Source: Tamarix chinensis (lineage: Eukaryota; Streptophyta; Magnoliopsida; Caryophyllales; Tamaricaceae). From it: a stretch of DNA of 64,000 bases. This document shows, in pieces, positions 30,383 to 43,479 of the stretch (positions are counted from its first letter, which is position 1; each line of letters starts with the position of its first letter). The stretch spans positions 102,034,922 to 102,098,921 of the forward strand of contig CM060175.1 in NCBI GenBank assembly GCA_030549775.1. Direction: 5' to 3'. Under the pieces are notes generated by a model. That model was not told the DNA's origin and did no database searches. It saw nothing but the letters and a program-made list of their open reading frames with translations. The translations under genes were made by a program, and so were the position numbers.

Positions 30383-32565
30383 GTAATTTTTACCGCCTCT
30401 TCTTTTTTTTTTTTTTTTTTTTTTAATATCTCTCATTAATTTCGATTCAATTGCCTTTGCATCACCATCCATAATAAAAGATCGTCATAGTTTCCTCCCG
30501 TCTGCATTTTGCTTGACTGAGTCGTCGTCAGAAGCTTTAATCGTTGATTCTTCCCCGCTGTGACTTTTTCTCCTGTCTTTTTTTTTTTACTTTTTATTAT
30601 TTTGTTTGCTTTTAATTGTCGTATACTTTTTTCTACCTCTTTTTTTTTCTTTTTTCTTTCTCTTTTTGTTCCCCCTTTCATCACGGAAGAGAATTGGCGT
30701 TAGTGATTATTAATTACATGTTTTTTCATCAATACTTGTTCGAAATCTAACTCAATTGTTAACTGCTGAGTGAAATCTTGATCACGCTCGTTAACACACG
30801 TTTATAAAATCAGCAGTGATAGATGGATGCTGTTAATACTAGTTTATTTTAGCAATTGCTTGGAGCTAATTATTTAAAATCATTGTTTAAATTACATTTT
30901 ATTTATTTTAAAAATTATTTATAATTACTTATTTTAAATAACTAACTATTTTTAATAAATAGATTTAAAAATAAGATTTATATAGCACATGGCTTTTCTT
31001 TATTTCTTTTGTGTATGTATGGTATTGAATTGAACCCCGATTGTTGATGCTATCTGAATTAGAAGCTCTCGGGGGCGGTACTGGTACCCCCCTTTCTTGC
31101 CTTCGTTGATTTCATTAAATGCCTGCCGCTTGAGGGCATCAATCAGTAAATGGTATTGATATGTACCTTTCATGAAATGGTTGCATTATTAGCAAAACAC
31201 GAATGAATAAAAGATCTATTCAATATATATATATAACCTTTTGGCCACGTATACGACCATTAAGAATTCAAGGATAACATGGTCGATTACCTGAATTGTT
31301 GAACGAGTACATGTGAAAGTTAGGCATTTACATTTATTTTGAAATATTGCCCGAAAGAGATCGTACCTATCGGCTGCTACGCAAAGCTAACGTGTCATTG
31401 GAATTTGAGATATGGAATTTTTCCGTTCCGCGGCCTTTTGTCTTGTTATCTTTTGGAAAATTAGTCTACGGTAGCTGCTTTTCCATGATATTTTTTTTAA
31501 TAAAAAAATAGACAAGATTTTATGAATATATTTTCTAACTAAATTATTGTAATAAAAAAAAATCAATCTGTAATAGCTGATAACCACCTGCCACAACTCA
31601 CCTAACGAACAAACAATAAATAAATGAACAAAAGATTCATAGAATGGTCCTCTCTCGTTTCCATTTTTTTTTTCTTTGTAGATTTTTTATTTATTCATAA
31701 AGTCTAGCATAAATAGTTACTATTTTTTTTTCAGTACGTTTTGGTATACAAGGGTAAGGAAAACCCTAGAAAAATGGGGGGGGGGGAGAGACTGCTTGGC
31801 GTCTGAGGCGGAGAGATGAGCCTGAGATCGCCGATAAATCACACGACTATGTGCTCCACAAAATATTTTATATAGTTTGTATTATTATAAATGTATTATG
31901 GTACCAAAAAGTGAATAGAGGTTTTAGCCTAAAATTTTAGAATCCGAAAACTAATATTCAATTAGTTGGCCATAAATGATGGACATAAATAAAACCTTCA
32001 ATACCCATGTGTATTGAATTATTGATATCCTAAATACTATTTTTCTCTCTTTCTCTCTTTCTCTCTCTGCTCCGCGGTCGCGTCAACCGCGCCTGCAAAC
32101 ATCATCTTCATGGAAAATGGCAGTTCCCGATTCGTCGCGATACATAAATAATTGGAGGCAAAAGTGGGTGGGTCCGGTGGATTTCACTTTTCCCCGTCGC
32201 TACGTCTCTTGGGTGGCATTATCTGGAATTAGATTAAAAGCCTAATCAGGACTGTATGGGTGGGTGCGCGGTGCGCATGAATCATGAAATATTATTTATA
32301 TTGTAAAGTTGCTTCGGCCTTTACACTCTTTTATTCCTTGCAGCTGGTGATGGTTGTGATTAGCGGGTCGGTGCCCATAACATTCGGGTGCACCAAGGAT
32401 CCCGCTGCGTTCGCCGAAGTGCTATCGCTGGGCGGAATAGATCGCGCGGTCAAGAGGCACCTCATAGCTACCCTTGGAAAAATCGTCGAGTCTCGTCTGT
32501 CTATTCCGTCCGCCAGATTCTTCTGCAACGTGGTCGATATCAGCTTGACTCGCCCAAAGTTGTGA
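30272..32565 (+). CDS. MDL3: MIF / D-dopachrome tautomerase-like protein, MDL3 type
   Basis: A small single-domain protein of the macrophage migration inhibitory factor family, which forms trimers in animals. Exons 30272-30382 (37 codons) and 32344-32565 (73 codons plus TGA) join at GT-AG and give 110 residues, within the family's usual 110-125. The conserved Pro2 (the N-terminal catalytic proline of MIF after Met removal) is present, followed by NLSTNVNLEGVDLDP, then VMVVISGSVPITFG, DPAAFAEVLSLGGI and PSARFFCNVVDI. The MIF Lys before Pro is Arg34, as in the MDL3 branch from memory. The protein ends PKL, a minor plant type-1 peroxisome signal, which supports an MDL3 ortholog in peroxisomes. 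The ATG at 30272 is the only start that puts Pro second. Confidence 0.93.
30383..32343 (+). other. MDL3: MDL3-like intron (1,961 bp)
   Basis: GT at 30383 and TTGCAG at 32338-32343. It starts with a long T-rich tract (30404-30423, 20 T), has a G11 run near 31777-31787 and a CT-rich stretch at 32040-32070. No transposon structure was recognised. Confidence 0.85.
32344..32565 (+). CDS. MDL3: MDL3-like exon 2
   Basis: 73 codons, LVMVVISGSVPITFG to SLTRPKL, then TGA. It has most of the tautomerase fold and the C-terminal PKL. Confidence 0.93.
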   Translation: MVMVVISGSVPITFGCTKDPAAFAEVLSLGGIDRAVKRHLIATLGKIVESRLSIPSARFFCNVVDISLTRPKL

Positions 32566-33746
32566 GCCATGTGTACCTCAGTGCGTGTCTTCCTTACATG
32601 GGTTGGACGGACTATGTTTTGACCTTTTAATCATTTTATGTGACTTTAAATGTAATACCAAATGGTATTAGTTATGTTTAGTCTCATTATCTATACCTAA
32701 TGATATGTAATATTTGAGGTATGTTTTAATATGTTCAGGATACCGAATTTTTACTATCATTTTTTGTTTTTCCTTCCGTCGTTGTGCACATAAATGAATA
32801 ACAGAATGTAATATAATTAAATTGTTCCGTATAATAAATATAACAAATATAGCGTGTATTGCGATACATATATTATTTATTAATTTTAAACGATGTGACA
32901 GCTTACTATTTATTAGTATTTTTTAAAACCTGTCCTTACTTTTTATCCTAGATTGCTGGAGAATATTTTTAAATAAATTAGTTAATATATGTATTTACAT
33001 CTATAAACGCTGATATGCACCGCCTCATATATATACTTTCGATAAGATATTAATTTACCAGATAATATTATAATGTCCGTTAAACATGACGCCAAAAGTT
33101 TTAATATGACAGATGATGTTATGTGGAAGGAGTAATTAACTTGCTAAACTTGATTATTTTTTATTATCTTTTCTTCAGTTTTATGTATAATTTTTTGATG
33201 CTCCCACTGAAGTTGTACTCTTAATTAGATGCCATGAGGATAAACAATAATACATCGTTTGTTGTATAAAGTCGTCATTACAGTAGAAAAATACTTAAAC
33301 TATTATAGCACAGTATAGACACCGACATTTTATATTCATATTTTGATAATAAATGATCATACTTTTCGGGAAAGGTAATGTACTATCTATGTAAATAAAG
33401 ATACCAGAGTATAATAATTATACTCTTGCATATATTGTCTATATTAGAATCCTTTTATGCTTGTATATTATACTCTATGTACTAGTATGTTTATGTATTA
33501 ATTATATCATTATATTTACTATTTAACTTCATATAGTAGTATCTTTAAGATATTTTCTAGGGTGTACATATGTTGTTTAAACTAGTATTTTTAGATATTT
33601 AATTATCATCTTCATATATATATAGTATATTTAACTATATATGTATAAATACACTATCATGTCCAAATATAATGACACACAATAATTCATACTAATGAAA
33701 TATTGTGTAATTATCTTAGTTTAATATCTATTTTTAACACCATCAT
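32566..33746. other. AT-rich intergenic stretch
   Basis: Follows the MDL3-like gene. The first 150-200 bp are the likely 3' UTR. The rest is very AT-rich, without ORFs or a repeat structure that I can identify. Confidence 0.5.
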
Positions 33747-36640
33747 TGTTATCGCCACATTCAACACATGGAAGACATAACCTATATCCAACCTATGTTG
33801 GATGCAAGGCTAAAACAACTAGCATCTAAAGATTAAGTGTGGCTAGTACTTACAAGGAACAAAATGATACCAAAGAAAATCGAAACAAAAATAAGTAACA
33901 TAAGGAAGTATTTATTTATATACATAAACATAGTCAAATAAGATTACAAAAGACTTAGAAAAAAAAAATATTCTGAAAGCCTAAACTAGGCCCTAACCTA
34001 AATCACACTCGTCAGCTCACGTCCCAACGTAGACCTCTACAACTACACATGTAACATATAGTATTAAGAAAAAGAATAGCATCAATATGATAAACGTACT
34101 GAGAAAACATAGTTTACTAAAAATGAGAGCATGCAACACGTAGGGCACATAGGATCATGCTCAAACTGAAAAATGCTACAAAATGTGATCATGGAAGACT
34201 TATGGTCAAATCCATTTGAATCAAATATTTACACTAGTCATACTATACATATTATTCATACCAAATCCTAAAATCTCATGAAACATTTAAAGGCATCCAA
34301 ACCTTTAGAAATTGGTACTAAATGTGTAGAGATGATAGAACGCGCACACATGTGATAATAACACATGCTTGCATGGGAACACATTATCATGTTGTTACAA
34401 CATATCAAACATGATGTGAACTAAGGAATACCCAATTACTATGACATAATCATATAACTCTAACCGATATACTTATAAGGCCTGAACAGGACAACATCAT
34501 ATAAGGACATAGATGAGAATCTTAGATAAGGATACACCATTAATGCATACCACATAACCAAGGAAAAAAATAAGTTGATAAAGACACAATAATAGGTAGG
34601 GGATATTCAACCACATGACAATAATCAATAATCATGATACTCAAGATGACAATTCTATAATATACAAATGACCATCCTAGATCTCCACTACATAAATAAG
34701 ATATAACAATAACTACCAGAAAGGAGTTAAGACATCTAGAGATAATAAAGTCCACATCTATGTATAATAGACAATGGGGAAAAGATAAATTAATGGATAT
34801 AAGATATGGTCTCTAAGACCAACCACCACCTAGGTATTAATCCCTTCGGTGACAACGCTCCCTGTAGAAAAGTAAGTCTAGTAGAGTAAGAAGAGTACGA
34901 AAACCAACTCAGGTTCTTACCCATAGGCAAATACATATAGGCATATAATGCCCAATAAAAAAAATCCTACACACAACTCACTGACCCTTAACTTAGCTAC
35001 TTTTGAAATTTATAGATCTAAGCTCAATAAACTTATAGACCTTAATATAAGGTTCAAGCAATAACATATAATGCACAATTCATATAGGATGAATTATAGT
35101 TCATTGGATACCAATATACTTAAACAGGATCCCAAGGACCCAAAATCAAACCAAGGTATGAATCCCAAAGCAAACAAAATCCACAAAACTTTACAAAGGC
35201 ATAGGAGTCTCAAACTAAACTTAAAAAATACATTAAAAAAATTACGAGGCCTAGAGACCAAAACATAACAACCTATTATCAAGACATACAATGCAAGGTA
35301 AGAAGCCAAAAAGATTAAAACCAAAGGCATATAAATCCAGCACGACAAACTTCATACAACCATTTTTGTGTAAAATCTAAAAAAATATAAAACTACTAAT
35401 TACACTTGAGGCTATGAAATACCAAACTAATGGCCAAAAATAACTCAGAATGTCAAAACAATTCAAATGTTAGCTATTTACAAATATTACTATTCATTGA
35501 CAACGAAAATGTTATTTTATACTGAGAAGCTTAAAATAAAAAACTAACAAAATGTTATTATTCAAAATTACTATTCATTAAGTGATAACACTTTTCATGC
35601 TTGGGAACTATTCTCGGGGTTAATGTTAATAGTGAATATTCAAATTTGACCATTGACTCCTAATTACACTAATAAAGGTTTTATGGTTAATTATTCATTT
35701 TAATAAAAATATTTGTTACAAACATAATCAATCTTCCTTTAACCCAACTTTGAATGTTTCAAGAACATGCCTAAACCATCCAAAATTTTAACTAAAATTA
35801 GATGCCCTTAAACAAGGGTTTTAGCTAACATGTTATATATTAAATTTTAGCTAGAAATTATAAAAATATCATGGTATCATCTAATTAAAAAAATCCAAAA
35901 AATCATCAAGAAAACTTGAAGATGCTCAAGAATACTCAAGAGAATCAAGAACACCTAAACTTACTACTATTTCATGCTTATATTAAACCACCAAAACATG
36001 CTTGAATCAAGACATGTCAAACGTCAAAGTTCATATAAAAATTGTAAGGGTTAACATGGTCTCAATAGATTAAACAAAACAAAAATGATTCATCATTAAG
36101 ACCTTATGGCCATAATCCTCAAAAAAAAATGCCACATGTGGTACACATCAACCTTGACATAATTAAATCATGCTGACAACCAAATATATCTACTTTTAAT
36201 ATTTATTATGTTTACCTTTAATCCTTCAACCTTCCATACTAAGAAAAAGACAACATCAACCTAGAAAGGCCATAGGAGAAGATTAGGAAAACCAATCATC
36301 AAAACCCAAATAAAAGAAGCTAGAATAGAAGATGAAGGAAGATAAATTATTATCTTAAAGTTATACGAAGAACCAAGCTCCATCCATGGTGGAAATGGAC
36401 ATGTAAGTCCACACAAGTTTTGAGGGATAAATGAAGGGAGAAGGTAGCAAAAAATATAAATGAAGAAAAGAAGGATAATATCAAAGGTTAGGTTAGGTTA
36501 GAAGAATTAATTGTTAAGTTTAGGGTATAAGGGTACATGAGCCAATCATGGAAGGAGAAAGTTGTAACACTCTAAAACTTACTACTGAAATTTTTTAATT
36601 TTTACGGAAGTTAAGTATAAAATAATTGGGTGTTACTACG
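33747..36640. repeat. LTR-like sequence, copy A (boundaries approximate)
   Basis: Starts TGTTATCGCCACATTCAACA and shares its first ~100 bp with copy B at 40086 (ATGTTGGATGCAAGG against ATGTTAGATGTAAGG; GATTAAGTGTGGCTAGTAC against GATTAAGTGTGATTAGTAC). Its end contains TGTAACACTCTAAAAC at 36563, similar to the reverse complement of the solo-LTR end at 52900. These are features of large plant gypsy LTRs. No genes lie inside. Confidence 0.4.
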
Positions 36641-38079
36641 ATAATTAATATAATTCCTTTTTTCATACAATTATCATATCAAAGACAAGGGAAAAAATAT
36701 TAACTAGTTAAACAATATAATAAGAGAATAAGAGGGATTTCATAACCATAGATAAGAGTTTTGAGATAAAACTTCCAGTATAATACAAATTAAAATATAA
36801 TAAAAAAAATTATGGATCTAAGGGTTCATAAGATATTAGATCAAAAACTCTAGCTGCCAATAACCAAGATTCTATGACCAAGACCCAATAATATAATCAA
36901 TCCTCCCCAAGAAATGCATCATACTCGGTAAAGTCATCAAAACGGTCATAAAAAAATCAACACATAAACAACTAAGTTTTTTTCCCATGATAATGAGCAA
37001 CATCCATAAAAAAAAATGGTTGATAATTATGTTTTGATTAAGGTAATGATACATGTCACTAGAGAAAGGCATGCATATCTCATAAAGTTATATTAAGAGA
37101 ACACTAAGCGTGCACACTACACAGGGTATGAGATGACATAAAATGCAATCATATTAAATTATACACTATAAATTACATACTAAGGTGATCATATAACTAA
37201 TTTAATTAACATATTGAGACTAAGGAACCACTAGTAACAATATTCTTCCATTTCCTCCGTAAATGGTAAAAGGTAGTTAATGTCACTGATAATCTCACAT
37301 CTAGGGTAAAACACACATGAGTTATTAGCAAGCCTCTAATCCTTAAGTATGTGTATCATTTATAAGTCGGTGGATCAAATTAATATAGGGTAGATTATGG
37401 TCCTTTAATTTTGATAAAATTGGACAATTATTTTGATACTTCAAATACTTAGTCTTGACCCGTGTGCTCTTCTTGTGAGCACTTAAATTGTATTTCTATG
37501 TGCAAACTAGATTAGATAATAAGGTATAGGTGTCCAGATAATTTTGAGATAAAATCAATAAAATGAGAAGAAATATGATGGGGCATGTTTCCTTGGTCCT
37601 CCTTAGTTGTGCTTAATTTGGCAAAGTCAAGAGTTTTGAAAAAAAAAAGCATTAGGCACTAGTGTTTTTTTCTTTAACATGGTTAGTGTTTTTCTCTAGT
37701 TTCTATTGCTACCTCAACTTTGTTATGGTTTGTTTTCATTGTTATAAACATGTGTGTTTGGTAAACCTAGATGTAGCATATGTTGTTGAACCTTTGCAGA
37801 CTCTTTCCTTTAGTATTATTTTATGTTTAATGAAAATAATTGTATATTGAATGATATTGTGAGGATTATTTTATTCACTTTGTATTTAATAGTGATGTAT
37901 GCAATAAAGATAATTGTTGTTTGCCCCCAAATTTTTTTCTTCTGATTGTTCTTCAATTAGATCTTGAAATTTTTTTATTGCTTATTAGTTCATGCCATGT
38001 GCATTCAAATCAGTGAATTTTTCCTACAATTGGTATATTAATATCAAAGCATTGGATGTGTGATATACATGCATTAGGA
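36641..38079. other. AT-rich spacer without recognised genes
   Basis: No coding similarity, no repeat structure, and only short chance ORFs. It lies between LTR-like copy A and the copia remnant. Confidence 0.4.
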
Positions 38080-39330
38080 TGACACTTATAAGATTTAAAA
38101 TTGAAATATTTGATTGTTCCATCACTTTTGGGTTATGAAAATTAAAGATGAAGACAATCCTTGTTTAGAACAAATTAGAGAAGGTGTTATTTGAGAAATC
38201 AGATAAGCTTGAGATGATGTTTGATGAGGAGGATGGAGATATATATTTGAAGGTGTTTTCCACCATAAAATTATGCCCATCAAATCAGGTCTTATGAGAA
38301 GTGGCAAAAAGAGATAATCGTCGCTCCTTTGTGGTTGAAGTTAGAGCCCCTATATATGACAAGATGTGTGATGAATCTTATATTGTTGAATAGACTTCTT
38401 CATGATTTAATATTAGGTGAGGGATAGTATTTGAAATATCATCTTATTGATTTTAACTCTATAGTTGTAGGTTTGTAGAATAAAAGGTTAAATTAGATTA
38501 TGAGGATTTGGTTATCATGTTATTGTGTTATTTGCTTATTACTTATAAACATTTTTTGAGATTATATTGTATAGAAGGGATGAATTTGTTCTTTTAGATG
38601 TCAAGAATGTATTGGTACAATATGAATTGATTGAGAATCATTTGTCTGGAGGAATTATAGTTGACCACACGGTGAAGGGCTTGTAACAAGGGGGTTTAGT
38701 GATAAGAAGAAGCCCAAATTAAGGAAGGACATGTTTAAGACTTTTTCTACCATTGTTGTTGTAAAAAATATCATATTAGAAAATATTTCCCTAATATAAA
38801 ACCTATAGATATTTTTTATGATGTATCTAAATAGGGTGAGGTTGCCATGGTTAGGACACTAGTGATGGTAATGTATTGACCAATATGAATAGATAGAATA
38901 GATTAGCAGATAGTTGGATTCTAGCTTTTAGTTGCTACTACTATGTTTGTCCCTACAGAAGCTGGTTCCATACATACAACATGATTCAAGGTGGAGTTGT
39001 TGTTTTGGAAAAAGGTGTTTCATGTAGAGTTGATTAGTTTGGAAATGTGAGGGTGAGGATACATGATTATGTGGTCAAGGCGCTCTCTAGATTTCGTCAT
39101 GTTGCTAAGATAACGAAGAGCTTGATTTTCCTATATTCCTCGGATATCAAACACTATAATTTTCTCATTGAGAATGACACATTGACGGTTGCTATAGAGT
39201 GGTCATAGTGGTGATTTTTGGTAAGTGGGTTCAAAAATCATACGATCTTGTTAGCATAACTATTGAGGGTGTAGTTGGGGCAACATCGAGAGTGTATGAC
39301 TCATGTTATTGATCTTAGGTTGATGTGACT
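38080..39330 (+). pseudogene. Ty1/copia gag-protease remnant
   Basis: The gag part (38100-38650) reads KYLKFD-like, then FGLWKVKMKTILV with one frame change, LEMMFDEEDGDIYLKVFSTI and DEDLVIMLLCYL-like blocks. The protease/GAG-pre region (38890-39330) has DSWILAS, where the catalytic DSGAS is lost, then YVCPYRSWF, GGVVVLEKGVSC and VRVRIHDYVVK. Stops and shifts are frequent. The element ends abruptly near 39330. Confidence 0.75.
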
Positions 39331-39369
39331 AGGATACAATCATTAGCATGACAGGATAAGGCTTTCTTA

Positions 39370-39560
39370 AAGCATCAGTTATAGCCATATACTCTACCTC
39401 AGTAGTGGATAAGGTTGTCATATCCTGCAAGGAAGACCTCTAGTTAATAGTTGAACCGTTAAGACAAAAAATGCATCCACCGATGGATATTCTTTTATCA
39501 AGGTCTCCACCAAAATCAGAGTCTACAAACCCAACCTGTTATCTAATTGCCACTTGAAAG
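39370..39560 (-). pseudogene. Ty1/copia RNase H fragment, inverted relative to its gag
   Basis: The minus strand reads VGFVDSDFGGDLDKRISIGG, then IFCLNGSTIN and LSTTEVEYMAITDALRK, the C-terminal RNase H of copia. It lies 40 bp from the plus-strand gag remnant but on the opposite strand, so it is rearranged or comes from another copy. Confidence 0.8.
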
Positions 39561-40085
39561 TTTAATTCCATCAATCACATTTGGTCTTTTCCTTTTAATG
39601 ATTGATTTGAGGAAAAAGAAAATTTTTCTATCCCTCATGAACAATCCCTCTTCCATGAGGAGAAGATAATTGAGAGAACCTCTAAAAGCCCCCTCTTTCA
39701 ATATTTTTAGGATTTATTACCTCGATAAAAGTAGCTTGAGCATTGGTAAGTGAATATTTAACAATTTTAATATTAACAAGGATGTCACCCAACTCATATT
39801 TATTCCAATGTGTAGCCTCAAGTGAAAAGATCTTAAAAATTTTTATGAAGTTACCAGTAACCAAGGTCTTGCTCTTGATAATAATATAAAGAGATTGATG
39901 ATTTATAAGTCACATAGACTCCATTCTTTTGGGCTTATAGGCAAATGGTAGAGTTGGAGAGCTATCTAAGAATATTTGGCAATTATATGAGTAGCTACAA
40001 TGAGGCAGTAGTTAAACCTCCATTTTTAGCAGTATAAATTTTTTCTTAAAAATTGTCACAAAAGTTAAAACAACAAAATATAGGA
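39561..40085. other. Unassigned AT-rich stretch
   Basis: No recognised coding or repeat content. It may be further copia debris. Confidence 0.3.
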
Positions 40086-43000
40086 TGTTAACGTCACATT
40101 CAACATAGTGAGCGTTATGACCTATACCTAACCCATGTTAGATGTAAGGTAAGCACAACTCAGACTCAAGGATTAAGTGTGATTAGTACCTAATCTAAGG
40201 TTGAGATAAAACTAACAACAAACATATAAGGAAAATTAGGACATTGATGATGAATACGAAATAAGGTAAATGTTTACAAACACTTGATTTCCTAAAATGG
40301 CTACAACAAGATCGCTATAAAAAAAATACAAAACCCAAATTAGGAGCAACTATGTTACACTAAATAGCCCTACACTCTATTCCCAAGAGCTTTAGTATGA
40401 CTCAAAATACCATCACTCCACTCCTATAAGGTTCTAGATACTCATTAAATATGTAGGCGGCCATTAAATAGTACACACCAATATAATAGTACTATTGAAT
40501 GGAAAAACCTACTCTAAGGAAGTATAGGTCCCATGAAAAGCATAAGAAGAATGTCATACACAATCATGCTTACATAATAATTAATTCGCATGTGGTAACA
40601 ATTGTATGGGAGACTTCCTATACATTCATGCTTAACCTACATTCCCATGCCATATTATCTTGAAAACTTCAAGAAAAGCCTTTACCACATTTAAAATTTT
40701 TTATCCAAAAGTAAGGTTACAACAAAATCCCTTTCACTAATCATCTCAATTCTAGGGTAATGAATGCCAAGAAATCACAACCAATTAAAATATCAATTCC
40801 ATAGAAATAATCACCAATGAAGCCACAAAACAATAAAATTCTTAATTCTAAGGCAATTATCACCAAGGAAATCACAACTAATCCAACTCTTAAAATTAAA
40901 TGCAAAATTCAATTAACAAAGAACATTGAGAAAGGATAATCAAGAGTATCTCCTTCCAAGGTAATTCTCACCAAGGAATCCACATGAAATAAAACATATT
41001 GTTCCCCACACAACCTTGGCATTAAAGAATTTGAGTATTGATAACCTATAGAGTGGAAATGGTCCCTTTAACTCGAAGGTCCACTCACTCGGGGGCTTAT
41101 GTCTGAGGCATAAGATTCTCATCTGACTAAGGTTTTCTTCCATTTTAATTGATTAATATATTATTCAAAATGATCACATTTAACGCAAAATATAGGTAAT
41201 TAGATCTACACTTCAATAAATTATAATCTAATCAATCTAACTTTTCCAAAGGGGTCACAATAATACTAAGCTCTAGAAATCCTAATGATTAGGCATTAAG
41301 CCACCCAACCATTTTAATTCAATTTCAACCCTTAAATTCAATTATTCTCAAAATTTGACTATCAAACATATGATTAATGGTAAACTATAATCCACTAATG
41401 TCATTCTAGGTCCAATTATTCAACCCTTACACAATATTAACCACTTATGACCAAAATACCTTTATACGCCAATAATCCTGCTTTTTAACCATCTTAGTTC
41501 TAAACACTTATGAAACTCAACGAAATGCATACCAAGGTTAAAAAAATTAAAAATAATCACTTGAGAACAAATAAAAAATTCTAGAATATTTTCAAAAAAA
41601 GGTGAAAAGACCAAATTATCCTTAGGTTCACTAAAAAGCCAATGCAATATGCAGAACTCTAATCATACATAACTAGCATACCATACTTCACATAATTATC
41701 GTATATAATATAAAATAACACAAATACAACATGATTGTTGGGAAAATTATAAAACCCATGTAAAAAGACTTAAATATCCTTAGGTCATTAATTATTCACT
41801 TGTAAGATCTAGAAGTTACTTAGGCATAAAATGATATTTTTAACATGGGTTAAACTTTTGTGCACTTAAAATGCATCAATATTCATTAAAAAACATGCAG
41901 GATAAAAAAATTCCAAGAAATAAATGAAAAGGCTAAAGCACCCCTAAAAACGTTTAAATTACTTTAAAACTTGCAAAAATACAACTGATTCTAAACAACT
42001 CCAAACACTAACATATTAGTTATCAAACTCTAAAGAAAGGAATTGATGAAAACAATATAAAACTTATTTTTTAACAATATACACTATAGGAAAAAATAAC
42101 CCTTGAGGTCAAGAGAATCAAAACATATTTTTCCATTTGATAGATTGTATAATTCTCATGGTTTTGGCTATAAATTTTCACATAATATTTTCAAGATAAA
42201 AAAAAATGCATAGTAAACTATACATCATAATATTTCATAGGGCACATTAAACATGAAAAAATTCCAACTACTCACATCCAGACCCACCACACAATAAAGA
42301 GAAAATTTTAGGATCTTTTATATAAAATCATAATAAAAATTGTATCTCATGCTTACAATACTAAACCAAATAATCATGCTTAAAATTATACACACAACAA
42401 CAAAAAAAATAAACACACAAATAGAACAATTTTATAACCAAAATTCCACACCCATGTGAAAAGAGCATAAGGAAACCTTCTAAGCTCTAGTCTCAAGACC
42501 CTTCTCGAGAACATTACAAGAATCAAAACAAGCAAACTTAAAATTACCTAACACATAAAATAAAGAATCTAAGGATGAAAAATATCAAGAGATATAATGT
42601 ATACTCTTCTTGGGAAGCAAATGAACCAAATGATGTAATAACTTGGAATTATTCATGAATGGCCTAGAGCATAAGATTCCCTTACTTAGTTAAAAATAAG
42701 GAGAGGTTATACCTAATAATTATAGAAGAAAAAAATGGAATGATAAGAGAAAAATGAATAGGGAACATCTAGGTGGGCAATCAATACATGAATAGGAATC
42801 AACATAGCGAGAAATTTTCTTAAAAAGGAGAGAGAAGATAGTGTAATAGTTGAAGAGTTAAATGTAGGATAATAGAATAAATTACAAATATGAAAGAAAT
42901 AGAGGGAAGGGATTCAAAAATCAAGACAATGAGAGAGAGAGAGAGAGAGAAGGTAAATTGTAGCACATTTGAATGAAGATATGATGGTGGAGCATGCAAG

Positions 43001-43160
43001 AGAGGTTTAAGAGTAGGCATGGGCATGTAAGTGTACTTATGGAAGGATTTTTGGATAAATGAATGGAGCAAGGCTTAAGTTGATACAACATTTGATCATA
43101 AGGTGTAAGTGACACTAAATTCTTATGAAAAAAAAATACTATATTGGTTAACAAATATTT
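40086..43160. repeat. LTR-like sequence, copy B (boundaries approximate)
   Basis: Starts TGTTAACGTCACATTCAACA, in the same orientation as copy A at 33747, and follows a similar plan for about 3 kb. Near its end, TGTAAGTGACACTAAATTC at about 43105 parallels TGTAACACTCTAAAAC at 36563. A (GA)n microsatellite sits at 42931-42951. A and B could be the LTRs of one dead element spanning 33.7-43.2 kb or two solo copies. Confidence 0.4.
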
Positions 43161-43479
43161 TTAGATAATATATTTAGGCAAAAAGTCAAATAAATTGATA
43201 TAATTGAAAAATATCAAATGAACCCCAAATATTATGAAAATTAGAAAATGTGTGGAATAATTTTATAAACCAAATATTAAAAAAATTGGTATTGAAAAAG
43301 ATTTGGAATCAAAACAAATCAAAATGGGCAAAAACAAATAAATCACTTAATCGTGTAAATGAGTTTTTTGTGATTTAACAATTCAATAGCAATAAACACA
43401 TTTAGAATGAACAAATTGAATAAGTGAGGTTAGAATAATTAAGAATTATTAATAAGATTAATTACATGGGTAAATTAGA

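Noticed and set aside
32388..32630. 80-codon frame overlapping MDL3-like exon 2
   Set aside because: It is a +1 shadow of the tautomerase exon without family motifs.
35071..35348. Open frames on both strands in LTR-like copy A
   Set aside because: Lys/Asn-rich or hydrophobic chance products from AT-rich DNA, with no domain.
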